A stretch of 64,000 bases of DNA, taken from assembly GCA_028023455.1 (NCBI GenBank), contig JAQFVV010000064.1, forward strand, positions 3,034,710-3,098,709, written 5' to 3'. The stretch's first letter is position 1. Every line of letters starts with the position of its first letter. A program made the translations under genes and the position numbers. Below the pieces are notes generated by a model, which was not told where the DNA came from, searched no databases, and saw only the letters and a list, made by a program, of their open reading frames with translations. Of this stretch, positions 22,002 through 34,069 are shown in pieces. Source of the DNA: Epiperipatus broadwayi (Eukaryota; Onychophora; Udeonychophora; Euonychophora; Peripatidae).

Positions 22002-24662
22002 TTAATCCAAACCGTCCTCAGCAAAGTGTACCAAGTCAATGTGGGACATCTCCATGTTAATGAGGTCTGATGTTGTTTGGCAATCAGAGTCTTGTGATTG
22101 AATTTGTGGATGGATTGGTGATATAGTTGCTGGTTGAGAAAACGCATCCATGAAGTCTTTGGTGTCTGATGAAGTAGTGTAATCTGTCTGAGATTCATCA
22201 GAAGGATCAATGGTATCAATGGTTGTAGGATCCATCATTTTCCTCTTTTTTTCTATGGATTTGCAAGGCTTTGTGCTTGATATATCTGAAATTTGTTTGT
22301 TGGAGGGTGGAGGTGAGTAATGTATCAGATGGGCGCTATCATCATCAGAGCTTGATTTATCTGAACGAATTGATTTTCTTTTAATTTTCTTATTTGTATT
22401 TTGGGTATTTGTTGTGTCGGTTTTTTGAGGGTTTTTAAGTTTAATAGTGTTTTTTTCATTTTCCTGTTCTTTTGATAAAAGTGTTTTTTTATTGTTATAG
22501 GAATTTGTTTTAAATTTTAGACCTGAGTCATTTTCGGTTTGCTGTAACTGTTGGGAAACATTAACTATGCTGACTTTCGGGTTGTGTGTTTGACAAGTCT
22601 TTTCATCTGGATGGTTAATTATTGCAGGAGTTGAAGAATTGAGGACAGTTTGTGGATCACTTTGTTTAGGTTTACTGGACTTAACTGACCCACATGAGGA
22701 TGTATCAATGGTTTTAGACTGGGTGGGAGTTGTTATGGATGGATTGTTTTGAAATTTTTTGAGTGTATTTTCTTCATCGCTTGTATTTTCCTTGCTCTCG
22801 TCAGGTGGTTTGGTCATATTGCCTTGGTTTGGTCATATTGCCTTCTTTTGTATCAAGAGTTTGGCCTAGTATTGTTTCTCGGGGATTAGTATAATATGTA
22901 TCATATGTAAGATCTTTAGTCTTATCGGTTTGAGTGATTGGTTTAGGCGCAGTATATGTAATTGCTTGGATCTCTGATTCACTACTATTAGTGTAGAGGT
23001 TGTCGTTTGTTCTTTCTTGAATATTTTCATTTTGAAAGATAGGGGATGTGAAAGGGTTTGTTGGAGGATTTATTTGAATCAGGTTGTCTGGGTTTGTGAG
23101 GTAGCTGATTGAATTAGGCCCATGTGGTGATTGTTTATTTAAGGATGTGAAAGCCGTGTTAGTAGGTCTACCAGGACATCTGTGAACTTTATTCTTTTTA
23201 ATACCACAGTGTGTACATATTCTTGCTGCACAATCTTTAATGAGGGGTGTTCTTTGAAGGCAGAAGAAACATTGTGGATGTACTCCCCTGAAAGTCAAAA
23301 CCATAGGAGAGCCTCTTGCAGTAATAATAGTGGGTATGTCAGTGGGTATAATGTTTTTCTTCAATGTAAGTGTGAAGATAACTGTATTGGACAGGATTTG
23401 ATCTTCGCAGTGAGGGTTTAATAGGTGTTTAAATTTGCTAACTGAACCATAATTAATAAGGATGTCTTGTAGTTCTTGTTCTTTCAAGTGGGCAAGGCAG
23501 TTTTGGATTCTGCTGGATAGTGTAACAGGACGGTTCATATCTATGGAGCATAGTATAAAATTTCCTAAAGATCTGTATTTATTTTTAAAGTTCATACGGT
23601 CCGCCCACGTTTTAAACTCAATGATAACATAGAGGTCATTGGGATGATTAAGAATCATATGAATGCCTCTGCCTAATTGTTTTTGATTGATTAGACTGTA
23701 TAGCTGTTCTAGAGGGAACTTATATAGAGCACATTGTTGATTTGTTATGGCTAAGATTAACGACTTATCGCTGTAGTAGTTAGCAAACAATTTATATAGG
23801 CTATTAGGAATCGTTTTGTTGAACTCATTATTTATTTTTAGGAACATGTCGTCATTAAGTTTGTTTATATTAAATGAGACATTTTCCAAAGTGTTTGATT
23901 CTTGTTCTATGTCTAGTTCTGAGATATTCAAATATAGTTCATTGAAATTATCGGCCTTAATATTTTCGGAGATGCTCTCAGAATTTTTAGACCTTACGAT
24001 ATTTGCGTACGTAGAGGAATTTTTCAATATTGGTATTGAAGAAATTGGATTAGATTGTAAGTTGGCTGAAGTAGCAATGGATTGTTCTGCGCTATAATCT
24101 TTGTTTGTTCTGGAATGTGATTTATCGGTTTTAAAATTTATTTCTTCTTTTTGATTTTTAAATTTACTGTTGACAAACTGTAATGTGACAGCACTGGTTT
24201 TGTCGACCTCTGGTGGAAAAGTTTTTACTTTAAAAAATTCGCCGAAATCATCTTGTCGGTAATTTTGTCTATTATTTTCAGATATGATTTCCAGGGTATT
24301 ATTGGGCAAAGGAAATTGCTCATTAGAGTCTTCTGAGGGTGCGTAAAGTCTTCGGAGAGGTGATGATTGGTTTTTGCTTGAATTTTAAGAATTTCAATAG
24401 TTTCGCTTGATGAGATATTAATGCTATTACTTATATTAGGGGTAAGTTGATTATTTTCTAAACTTTTGTTGATATTTGTGATGCTGTTTTCTTTTGAAAT
24501 ATTGGTTTGTGGGTTTTTATTTGTTGTAGAAGTTATTTTGGATGAATTTAGATTAGATCTAAGGCTATAAAATTTATGACCGATGACTGCATTGCTAGAT
24601 TGAATGCTGAGATCGGGGCTAACCTTAATTTGCGAGTTATCGATTATATTATCACTTTCCAT
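22002..24662 (-). pseudogene. LINE ORF1: Gag-like RNA-binding protein, frameshifted
   Basis: About 880 codons if read through two frameshifts. Start ATG at 24662 (MESDNIIDNS). The frame moves in about 24309-24370 to the long frame 24309-22801. That part holds an RNA-recognition-like stretch (LYVIIEFKTWADRMNFKNKY) and a Cys/His cluster at 23176-23271 (C347, C350, C360, C365, C368, H376, C378 counted in that frame), placed like the zinc knuckles of Jockey/I-type Gags. A 19-bp tandem duplication (about 22806-22843, unit containing TTTGGTCATATTGCC) shifts the frame again into 22817-22002. That C-terminal tail is rich in Ser, Thr, Lys and Asn and probably disordered. Such proteins coat the element RNA and carry it to the nucleus. 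Confidence 0.82.
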
Positions 24663-24845
24663 AATATATAATGATTAAAACCGACTTACCTTGAATAAGA
24701 AACGTAAAGGTAAAGGGACAATTGTCCTTATCTTCCTGAAATTGAATCGCTAAGGGACGCTTTTTGTAAGACCAGTTGCAAAGATGGCTGCCAAAAGTGG
24801 AAGTTATAAAACTATTATGTATTACCTTCAGTTGTCCCAAGTTAT
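24663..24845 (-). promoter_or_regulatory. Putative 5' UTR / internal promoter region of the LINE
   Basis: About 180 bp upstream of ORF1, of higher GC than its surroundings, which then revert to A+T-rich DNA beyond 24850. LINEs of this type carry internal promoters here; I recognise no specific motif. CAAGGTAAGT near 24690 (- strand) resembles a splice donor but has no evident partner. Confidence 0.4.
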
Positions 24846-24850
24846 TACAT

Positions 24851-27460
24851 TTTCTTCCTCATTATTGTTTTTATTTATTTAGTTTAATAATGATTTCATC
24901 TACAAGAATCTAAACTCTTACCCAACTTCAATGTTAAAAATAATTATTTTTAGACTAGAGAATATTGTATTATTACTGGCCTAAATATTAACTTTAATCT
25001 TAATCAAAGTCAGTAATATTTTTTCATATATATGCATTTTCAATTTTTAGGGAAAGAAAGGAAACCTTATCTCAATTTAATCAATCACAGCAACCACTGA
25101 GAGATGGACAGGTAAAACAAAAGAAAAAGACCTTGAAAATATATCTGCAGTGCTTCTATTATTCATCTTTCTTCCAAATGATTAAAAACCAATTCCTGCC
25201 TAAATTAAGAGTAATTTAATAAAAGTGCTTATGGAGTTTTAGATGTTTGATATTTTTATCTCACCTGACAAGTAAAGATCATTTGCACGTGCATAATGAG
25301 AGAAATTGGTTTACATTTCCACATTGTTGATCAATTAGGATCTAGCGATGTTTAGATGAGGTTCAGACACAAAAATATCAAAAAAATTTAAATACTTGTA
25401 TAAAAAAGATATGTTAAGATAATAACACGTGTATATAAAGTTTTAAAATGGGATATATTAACTTTTAACTAAATTTAAATTCTAGATCTGGGATAATAAT
25501 AATATAACAATGTAATGTAGAAAATAACTATTAATAATGTTGGTGCCTTATGTGCTTTAGTGCAGAAATAGGGTATCTGGAATGCAGAACTCTCCAAGCA
25601 AAAAAAGCCATTCAGTTATTCTTATTAATATTGATGCATTTGCCTGAAAATATTGTAATTACGATTGTTTTAGGGAAGCAGTTGTCAACCTAGTCTTTTT
25701 TTTTTGGACAGACATAATGAGGTTACACACACTTTTTTTTCTTACTGCAGGGTCTAATAATTCAAAATGCCCCATTAAGATCCAAGATAATTAGTAAAAT
25801 GGCCAAATGCGCTCACTTCCACAACATCTGCACCTCTTGTGCGTGCAATGTGTTGTACTGCATGGTGTACTCTCCAACTGCTTACTTGTTATTATAATGA
25901 ATAAGGGGTACCGCATAATTTACTAAAAGCCAAGGGAGTATGGAAACCAAAAATATTGGAAAACCCTGTTTTAGGGAGATTAAGTATAGCAGATTAAATC
26001 GTGATTAAATACACTTATGTAAGTATTTGTATAAACCATCATGGTTTGGACTGGAATCATTTCATATGTTTTCTTTATTTATCTTAATTGTAGTTGAGGG
26101 GGGGAGGGAGATAAAATCATTTCTGCTTTAAACTCAAACTCAAATTTATGTATATGAAATTTTCTAAAATAATTCCATATTTGCAACGGATGCCGTTAGC
26201 TTTTAAAATGTTTATATAAATTAAATTATTATTACTTTATTAATATATGCTTTCCATTGACGTGAATCGCTTATAATTTATTTTGATTTATTTTTCTTTT
26301 AAAAAGTGTACAGAATGTTAAAATATGAATCTTTTATAATCATTCCCATTGTTTAATTATTCAATGCCAATTGTTATTTCAAAAAGAAAATAAAACAATC
26401 AAATAAAATTGAAAGACACTCGAACACATTAATATCATTAATATTTAAACATCAGATGCGTGCAGTGGGAACAAGTCGATTTTATAACTAATTCTATTTC
26501 ATTGTGTTTAAAACATAGAATATTAAATTATATTTGTTTTGTTAAAATTTTATAGAGAATAAATTTTATCATTACAATAAAGGTTATATAAAAATAAAAT
26601 TTTGAACAGCCACACTGCCTCTAACATAATATCACGCATTAAAATGTAAAATTTGTAATTTTGAGTTTATAGATAGATCATTTTATTATAGTCTTACGGA
26701 AATTAAAGGGTTAATTGTCATAGCTACGTAAAATTTAATAAAAGTGAATTAGTTCATGGCCAATCGAATTTTTATTTAAAAAAAGAGAATGTTTGTTAAA
26801 TGTTTTGTTTTGAATGTAAATTTATACATTGACAATTAGGTGAAAAGAAAGGATCTAAAGTTTTAATATATGTATATATTTGAAAAGAATGGGAAAAGAT
26901 AATCTGGAAAGATAAGATGCATAGAGGTATTTAAAAAATGAAAAGGTTATTTAAAGCCATTAAAAAGAGAGAAAAAAAATTCTAAGAGTATGTACATAAG
27001 TCTGCAATTTAGAACAGCGTTAGAGTACTAAGTTGAGACCTAAAATTCTTGTATAAAAGCGCAATCTATTACTTAAGTGCTCAAATACCATAAAACTTCC
27101 TAATAATAACTATTTGTTTAATAATAATGATTGAATGATTTATTGCTTGATAATTCATAAGAAGTTCATACACCAGAAGCAATAAGAGCTGAGTTGCATT
27201 AATCCTAGATAGAGTTTAAAAACTGCCACTGTATCATTCCATCAAAGAAAAAGTATTCTTGATTAATTATTTTGTCTTTATGAATGACATGTTTAAAGGG
27301 CCTGTATATAGTGAGAAGAAAAGTAAAAAAAGTATTGATAGGTTTTTTTAAGAAAATAGACGAGAATATAAGGGCATTTGAAGAATTTAGCAAGAGATGA
27401 GATTTTGGAAAAATAGCCTTCAATGATGTGTAGGGCTGTGATCTTTTAACATTAAAATGA
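24851..27460. other. A+T-rich DNA, nothing recognised
   Basis: No gene-like frame, RNA gene or repeat that I can name. Confidence 0.4.
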
Positions 27461-27464
27461 TAGT

Positions 27465-27571
27465 GTCTTGCATTGGTGGTCGAGAGGTCAGCGCGACTGC
27501 CTTGCACTTGCAGGCAGTTGCCCGGGTTGTGGGTTCGCATCCCGTCCGATGCTATGAGTCTTAAAAAAAAA
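27465..27571 (+). mobile_element. tRNA-derived SINE, copy 2
   Basis: Plus-strand copy with A box TGGTGGTCGAGAGG, B box GGGTTCGCATCCC and 3' acceptor side CCGATGCTATGAG, then an A tail (27563-27571). The anticodon arm carries an extra duplicated segment (GCACTTGCAGGC). Flanking ATGATAGT on both sides is a possible short target duplication. Confidence 0.82.
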
Positions 27572-27666
27572 TGATGATAGTAATGATGCTGATGAATATT
27601 GGGAATAAGCTACTTTATGGCATCACCTTTGAAAAAGGTTTTTTAAAAAAAAAAAAAAAAGCATAA

Positions 27667-28682
27667 ATATACAAATAAGTTAATAAATAATAGAAAGAAT
27701 ATCCATCATTCTATTTATAGACTCTACCCTTAAGATCATTATATAATTATTAAATATATTACATGATCTTACTTCCAATTTCGAATGATGATATCATGCA
27801 TAGTGCATTGAAATATAGTAATTTCAATACAAATTCTATATGATTTATTGTTAAACTATGGTTTAATATATTTACAGTAATCTTCCTGATTTGTTTTTGT
27901 CAGTATCTATAGATTATCCAATCTTTATCTTTACTAGTAATATTTCTCTTCTTCATTGCATATGGTTTTCACATCTTCATAGACATCTAGTCTATATTAT
28001 CAATTTTACATGGTTGTCTTCATAATTTTTCAGCAATTACTATTTATAATTGCCATACATCCATACTACCCATTGATCATTTTAATAACTTCTGAGTCAG
28101 CCAATAAGGCATTTTCCATGTTTTATATCCATATAGACAAATATATTTTAATTACTCCCAAAAATCTACAATTTTGATTTAATTTTTAGCTTAGTGACTT
28201 CCTTATCTGCCGAAATGAGATAAACTTTTTACTGGTCTTTTAACATTGTGAAAGAATAAAAGCTAATCAAATAGTTTTATTGATTGAGAATTGATAAGAA
28301 GTTTGGGTGCCAAAAGTATCAGAACTAGAATCGATTTAAGATCTTACCCTTGAGTGTCTGACTCACTAACACTGCCTGGACACATTGGATTGTGGGAATT
28401 AAATTAACAAATGACAACTCAAGAATAAGAATTATAATAAATTTAGCTGATGTTTTTGGCATAAACTTTGTATTTCCAGATAGTATTTACATATAAAATT
28501 TATAAGAATTAAACAGCTTTCTTGTGTTAAATTCGTTACCAAAAATATCAGAAAACTGGAAATATTTCTCTTATCTTCTAAAATTAATATATAAATCATC
28601 AGAAAAAATCTTATTGATAATCAAGTCTTAAAATTGTTTGATGTCTAAACAAAAAATTGAACATAGACCCATATATATATAT
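27667..28682. other. A+T-rich DNA, little recognised
   Basis: Poly-A at about 27646-27661 just precedes this stretch. A weak LINE-like signal on the - strand at 27900-28170 is too poor to call. Confidence 0.35.
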
Positions 28683-28768
28683 ACATAGATAGCGTACCAA
28701 TAGCTCAAACAAGCTCGTAATTAACAAGTGCGGTTATGAGAAATATTTAAAATCTCTATCCAGAACAC

Positions 28769-28819
28769 TCTTATCTCCAGACCATGGTTTCGGGCTTATG
28801 GCCCACGTCAGTGGAGAGC
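28769..28819 (-). ncRNA. Hammerhead-like motif, family B left arm
   Basis: On the - strand: CUCCA, CUGACGU, stem II GGGC-CAUAA-GCCC, GAAAC, a CAUG-closed helix III, GUC, then UGGAG. Stem I pairs CUCCA with UGGAG perfectly. The core base A9 is U, so cleavage is doubtful unless the family tolerates it. The same variant occurs in the other arm. Confidence 0.68.
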
Positions 28820-29276
28820 TAGAATATTCAGACACTAGACCTAAAATATCAACTCAAAAAAACCAGCGCTTATTTCAAACGTATATTTAAGAAGAAACTC
28901 TGAATTTTTCGGACATGAAAATGTCTTTAAATCCAGCTATCTAACTTAAATAGCTATATGGGACTGAAGTAAATTCAGATCTACCATATTCTAATAGGCT
29001 CAGCATAGCCAAAGCCTTAAAGGTAAAATTATAATAATTAAAAAAACAAGTCATATATAACGTGACATTACTTTTAATGAGCTTGTAGTTACAAAAATGC
29101 ACATAGATAGTGTACCAATAGCTCAAACAAGCTCGTAATTAACTATTTAAGTTAGATAGCTGGATTTAAAGACATTTTCATGTCCGAAAAATTCAGAGTT
29201 TCTTCTTAAATATACGTTTGAAATAAGTGCTGGTTTTTTTGAGTTGATATTTTAGGTCTAGTGTCTGAATATTCTA

Positions 29277-29329
29277 GCTCTCCACTGACGTGGGCCATAA
29301 GCCCGAAACCATGGTCTGGAGATAAGAGT
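29277..29329 (+). ncRNA. Hammerhead-like motif, family B right arm
   Basis: Same sequence as the left-arm motif, on the + strand: CUCCA / CUGACGU / GGGC-CAUAA-GCCC / GAAAC-CAUG-GUC / UGGAG. Core otherwise complete, with A9 replaced by U. Confidence 0.68.
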
Positions 29330-29539
29330 GTTCTGGATAGAGATTTTAAATATTTCTCATAACCGCACTTGTTAATTACGAGCTTGTTTGAGCTATTGGT
29401 ACGCTATCTATGTGCATTTTTGTAACTACAAGCTCATTAAAAGTAATGTCACGTTATATATGACTTGCTTTTTTAATTATTATATATATATGTTAATAGT
29501 AGAACAATGATCTTTGAAATCATTTACAGGAAGTTTAAT

Positions 29540-30430
29540 CAAACAGAGATCAAAATATGATATGGGTTTGATGGTGCAATTTTTAATAAAAATTAATTAG
29601 AGCAAAAACAAAAACCTTTTGGTTTCTGGATTTATAGTATGCTGATGATTTCAAAATTTTTCCAACTCAAAGGATTATTTATAGAATGTACTTAGTGTGT
29701 ACTAAATGCAACATGTAAAGGTTTTATTTTAATAATAAATATTTAAAAATTCAAATATTGATCAGCCAGTGATGAAAGAAAAATACTTAATATCTTTTAA
29801 TATAGATATGAGAAAGTAAACTAGTTTATATATCTTGGACATTTTATAAATAGAAAGATGGATTTAGATGTTGAGATACAAAACAGATGCTAAATTTGCA
29901 GCTATTACTTTTAGCAAGTTACATGATAGAGTATTTTATTACAGAGGAATAACTTGTAGTTAATTTAATTGCATAAAAAGCTGCTATTTTATGTAATTTA
30001 TTGTATGGATGTGAGACTTGGACACCCTATCACTCCAATACAAAAAACATTTAAAAAATTTTCATTTAAAAATCCACTATTGGAAAATCATGTCTTTTTT
30101 GGATTGGATACTCAATTCAAAACTTCCTAAATGGGTATTTTATGGTCAATGTGAGCATGATTTTCATGAGAAAAATAGGCACCATCTATATTATAAGAAT
30201 TATCTTAAAGACATTTTTTAAAAAGTGTTATGTCAATTGATTTCTTTGGGAAGCAAAGAATAGAATACATTCAAAAGCTACAATTAGACATGATGTTGAA
30301 GTATTTCAGAAAGACAAATTCTCTGCTGAAGAAATTTGAGAACATCATTGTAAAACATCATGTACAGAAAAAAAAGGATCAGCTCATTCTATATATGGAT
30401 ATATTTTTGATTCACAGATTGACTTGTATA
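29540..30430 (+). pseudogene. LINE reverse transcriptase C-terminal half (decayed)
   Basis: A YADDFKIFP-like catalytic box near 29638 (reads across a frameshift) is followed by FIYLGHFINRK (about 29825), then LLYGCETWTP (about 29998-30030). This order (FADD, 'F.YLG..I', 'LLYGCETW') is typical of the RT thumb and downstream region of several non-LTR clades. Many stops. The 5' part is missing, and a family A retrozyme sits about 80 bp downstream. Confidence 0.68.
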
Positions 30431-30510
30431 GTCATTGCAAAACCCATTTCTAGAGCAGTCTCTTTCTCCCTTTTTCTGTCTTGGAATTAGAAGTGACCAT
30501 ACTCATTTAT

Positions 30511-30876
30511 AAAAACAGGCAAAACTCTCCATACAGTAGTGCCACTCAGTGCAAACCTGAGGAATAAATGTATGCCAGAAGGCTTGTACATAAAATCCCT
30601 ATCTAGTGTATACTCATCCAATATCCCCAAACTAGTTTCTAGCTTTTGGCTTTCATCAGTGAGAAGCCTTGGATCTAAGAGCACTGTACCTAGAAACTAG
30701 ACTGGGGATATTGGATGAGTAGGCACTAAATAGGGATTTTATGCACAAGCCTTCTGGCATCCATTGATTACTCTGGTTTGCACTGAGTAGCACTACTGTA
30801 TGGAGAGTTTTGACTGTTTTAATAATAGTTATGAGCAAGCATAAGAAATTGTGAGCATATGATATTTGGCGGTTTA
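30511..30876. mobile_element. Retrozyme family A foldback, 12-bp TSD
   Basis: Flanked by ATACTCATTTAT at 30499-30510 and 30877-30888, exact. The left part is a - strand unit with a complete hammerhead core (30616-30674). At about 30692 it switches to a + strand partial copy that lacks the 5' half of the ribozyme (only GAAACUAG...UGGGG remains) and runs to GGCGGTTTA. It starts with AAAAACAGGC, the shared breakpoint in inverted sense. Confidence 0.9.
30616..30674 (-). ncRNA. Type I hammerhead ribozyme, intact core (GUU site)
   Basis: On the - strand: AUCCA...UCUCA, CUGAUGA, stem II AGC-CAAA(A)-GCU, GAAAC, UA, GUU, UGGGG...UUGGAU. Stem I forms in two parts (UCUCA with UGGGG using G-U pairs; AUCCAA with UUGGAU), leaving an internal loop suitable for the usual loop-loop contact with stem II. 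All core bases are present. The cleavage triplet is GUU instead of GUC, which may slow cleavage. Helix III is only 2 bp, so activity would be favoured in dimeric RNA. Confidence 0.85.
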
Positions 30877-30888
30877 ATACTCATTTAT

Positions 30889-31429
30889 GAATGGCTGTTT
30901 ACTGTTATTATTGGAACAACAAATTTTCAAATTACTGTTAATATCCATGTGCCAACCTTTTTATAAAACAGCCCAATACATTTAAATGAGCAGCTTTTTT
31001 ACATGCATAAATTTTTATATATATAAATACTGTTATTTTGTTGGTTTTTTGCATGTATGTGTGGAGCACTTTGATAAAGAAACTGGTGCATTAATATTAA
31101 TTGCACTTGGAAAAAATGATCATTTCAATGTTAAAATATAGTTTAAAGTGCTATATTTTTTAATTATTACATTTGCATATTATATCAGATAATTGGTCTA
31201 CTATCATCCTCTCCACATTTTTTTTGGTTGGACAGACATTTGTACACATGTTGTGCTGCAGTGCTTTTACAATTATTCAAAATAACATTTTTTTATTCAG
31301 GTAATAATAGGTATAGTGAATCCTATGCATCTTTACAATATTAAAATTAATAACACACAAACATAGAAATATATATTTTTTGAATTTGTTACTTGAGACA
31401 ACTTTCAATTTAATACATATACTGCTAAA
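30889..31429. other. A+T-rich DNA, nothing recognised
   Basis: No gene-like frame or named repeat. Confidence 0.4.
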
Positions 31430-31830
31430 AGGAGGTTACCTTGACAACAGATTGAGATTGTTGATTGTTATTGATATCAGTATTGTCTAAATGTGGAATG
31501 AGTTTACATTTATAAACTTATCCAGTCTTGAGCATTATTAGCTTTATTATTTAAGATATACATAGACGGAGTGCAGTTTGAAAGTTATAATCGCAGTTTG
31601 ACAATTTGTTAGTGAACATTCAGAACATGTTATATTTGCCTGCTTAATGATGCTCATTTAAACTTTTTTGTATCAATAATTTCATACTTTCTGGTCAAGT
31701 TGCAATCTTTAGTGTCAATATAAGTATATTAGACCATTAATAAGAGTGGGATTCCACCCTTATTGTTAAAAGGAGATCGCCATGACAACAGATTGACATT
31801 GTTGATTGTTACTGATATTGGTTAAAGCCT
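31430..31830. repeat. Foldback family C, dispersed copies
   Basis: Two direct partial copies (31430-31500 and about 31755-31815) of the block found at 12984-13140: AAAAGGAGGTTACC, TTGACAACAGATTGA and TTGTTGATTGTTA. A CAAGTTGCAATCTTTAGTGTC block at about 31697-31718 matches, inverted, 12905-12925 and 13175-13195. No coding or ribozyme signal. Confidence 0.75.
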
Positions 31831-32960
31831 TTCATTAAAGTAATTACGTACTTCATAAGTGCTTAATAAATAATTACAATCTTATCTTAGTATAGATTTC
31901 AGTAACTTTTGCCCAAATGCATCAATTATTAATAAAAAACATTTTGAAGACATAAATTAAAATGTTTAAAAGACCTCACTCCATCAAGAATAATGATGAT
32001 ACAATTAAAATGTCTTTTATTTAGAAATACTTTGTTAAATCTATTAAATTTCCTCTCTTTTCTGAACTATTTCCGGGTTTTTATTGGGCAAAAATATTAA
32101 CGTCAGTGAAACGTTTGATAGATTTAAAATAAGTTATTTAAGACTTATTTCATCTTTAAATAGATTTAAAGTATATTTCTAGGCTAGAATATTACAATAA
32201 TCTCCAGCCTAGTAAATGATTAAGGAATAACGATAAAAATATTTATCCAAAATAAATGTTGTCAAAGATGTGTGTGGGAAGTTTGACATCTGTAAATCAA
32301 ACTATATTAATTATTTTATAAATTAAACTGGATAATTTTCTGTTTGCAGCATCTCTGCAACATAATTTCCTGAATGGCTTCCTTTAATGGCAAAACGTGG
32401 GTAAAGGTTGGTATAAAAAACTTAAGACACACATTTGCTTCTTCAACTGGGAAAATACATATGAAACAGTATTTCAAAATAAAAAAGTAAATACTACTCA
32501 AAACAATTACATATTCTTCTAAATAAATAAAATTAAATAAAGTATCCAGAGTTTAATATTATAGCCATTAGAATATAAATCTTTTCCCACAATCTGCAGT
32601 TTAAATTGGCAACAACCAAAACATTTTTTGGGTTCTAAGAAAACTTAAAATTTTTTATTTGAACCAACAAGATGAGTTCTTGATCCATTATTAAAGTGTA
32701 TATGGTTCTCCAGATGTTCTTGGCTAATAAGCAAAACAAGCAAAGCAAATATATAAACCACTACTAACTGGTATTTAACTCAATAGCTGAATATCATCTT
32801 CTTTGTTGTTTTTATGAAGAAAAATAATGACATGTTAGTTCAGAAATAGGTGATTTGAGTTTCTTGATCAGTTATCTTTACCTTACTCTAGAGCCATCAA
32901 TATTGTAAGCGTTATTAATTAATGACATTAGACAGTATACTGTTATATAATCTCTATCTT
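31831..32960. other. A+T-rich DNA, nothing recognised
   Basis: No gene-like frame longer than 61 codons and no recognised repeat. Confidence 0.4.
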
Positions 32961-33010
32961 TGGACTGATCAGTTTCTGGCTTTTGCATTCATCATTGAAA
33001 ACTAGCATTC
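32961..33010 (-). ncRNA. Diverged hammerhead-like remnant
   Basis: On the - strand: AUGAUGA (C3 of the core lost), AUGC-AAAA-GCCA, GAAAC-UG-AUC, then AGUCC and AAAGATAGAG. The layout matches families A and B, and the AUAGAG block also follows the family B motif. Stem I and helix III are poor, so I take it as a decayed third copy. Confidence 0.4.
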
Positions 33011-34069
33011 AAAGCTTTAATGTTCTTATATATCTAACCATAATTTTTTGCCTTTTTGTACTGATCAAAATAACAACCTGAAAATTTAAAAAAAAACTAA
33101 AGATAAGGTGTGAGATAATTTTAGGATGCTAGAGTAAATTATATTTAAGGAAGTGCACAATGATTAATATTACTGATAAAAATCAATAATGTTTGATGTT
33201 AATCTAAACAACTTAACTTGCTTTATGGCTAGAAAATTAATGCACATACATCTAAACAATATTTTACATCATTTCTGATTGATCATTCTTTCATAATTGA
33301 CACAATATCATAAATGGTCATTAAATCCTCATGATGATATAAAAACGTAAGTAGAAAATCCATTATTTCTATAAGTTTTTGACTTTCCAAAGAGGCAACT
33401 TATATCTTATTGATTGAATATATTCATCTTTAAGTTGTTACCCCCAATAAAAAAATTTTTACTTTGGCCTCATATGTCTCAAATGATTACTCATATCAAA
33501 TGTAATGAAGATTTTTTTTTATATATTTGTCTTTCTCTGTGATGATAAAAGTTTTCATAACTAACATGTTTCCCTTGTTTTTGAATTCCATCTTTCACAA
33601 TTAACAGACATAGAAATATCATAAGATACTTGGTTCTACTTTTTGTTTTAAAAGATATTCATATGGTAAGACAAAAGTTATTAAAAATTCAAAATAATCA
33701 ATTGCTCTACTGTTCCAAAATTGGTAAAAGCTTAATCACTGGAAATGATATTTATGGTTCACAATTCATGGACTTGACTATCAAAGTCTGCCACTTGACC
33801 ATAGTACCAAACCACACTGGGCACAAAAGATATTTAAAATATAATATAACAGTCATAAATATATGCAGCATGTGTGTATATATAGTAAAGCTTTAATAAT
33901 TAGTTTGGCTTAGTTTGCTTAGCTTGCTTTTGACTGTTATGAGTCATAGATGCAGCAATAGCTGTAATGGGGAATATAAGTGTATAAATATTGTATGTGC
34001 TAGGGTTCATTACATAATGCTTAACATGGATCCATAATGATATCACTGCTTCAATCAATAACGTTCACT

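Larger units (their letters stand above)
18661..24845 (-). mobile_element. Two-ORF LINE (I/Jockey-like group), nearly full length but broken
   Basis: The largest element in the window. On the - strand: a presumed 5' UTR (about 24663-24845), Gag-like ORF1 (24662-22002), a 6-nt gap, ORF2 with endonuclease then reverse transcriptase (21995 to about 18736), and a short A-rich 3' end near 18660-18735. ORF1 with a CCHC-like finger, and ORF2 with an apurinic-like endonuclease before RT, place it in the broad I/Jockey-type group; I cannot assign the clade. Breaks are few (about two frameshifts in ORF1; one stop, one 32-bp duplication and several frameshifts in ORF2), so it is younger than the RTE copies. 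No target duplication was identified. Confidence 0.82.
28683..29480. mobile_element. Retrozyme family B: 271-bp inverted arms plus tandem overlap
   Basis: Arms 28683-28953 and 29143-29413 are near-identical inverted copies. The 189-bp spacer ends with a second copy, in the orientation of the left arm, of the unit start (ACATAGATAG at 28683 and 29101; period 418 bp), preceded by the unit end that also follows the right arm (29414-29470). The element is therefore a head-to-tail dimer that switches to an inverted copy at about 29142, as in family A. Each arm carries a hammerhead-like motif. Flanks are TA-rich, so target duplications cannot be judged. Confidence 0.87.

Noticed and set aside
24680-24700. 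Splice donor CAAGGTAAGT upstream of LINE ORF1
   Set aside because: No acceptor or spliced product can be inferred; kept only as a remark under the 5' UTR.
27900-28170. LINE-like signal on the minus strand
   Set aside because: Only a vague LYGYKTW-like string and scattered residues; too weak to separate from chance.
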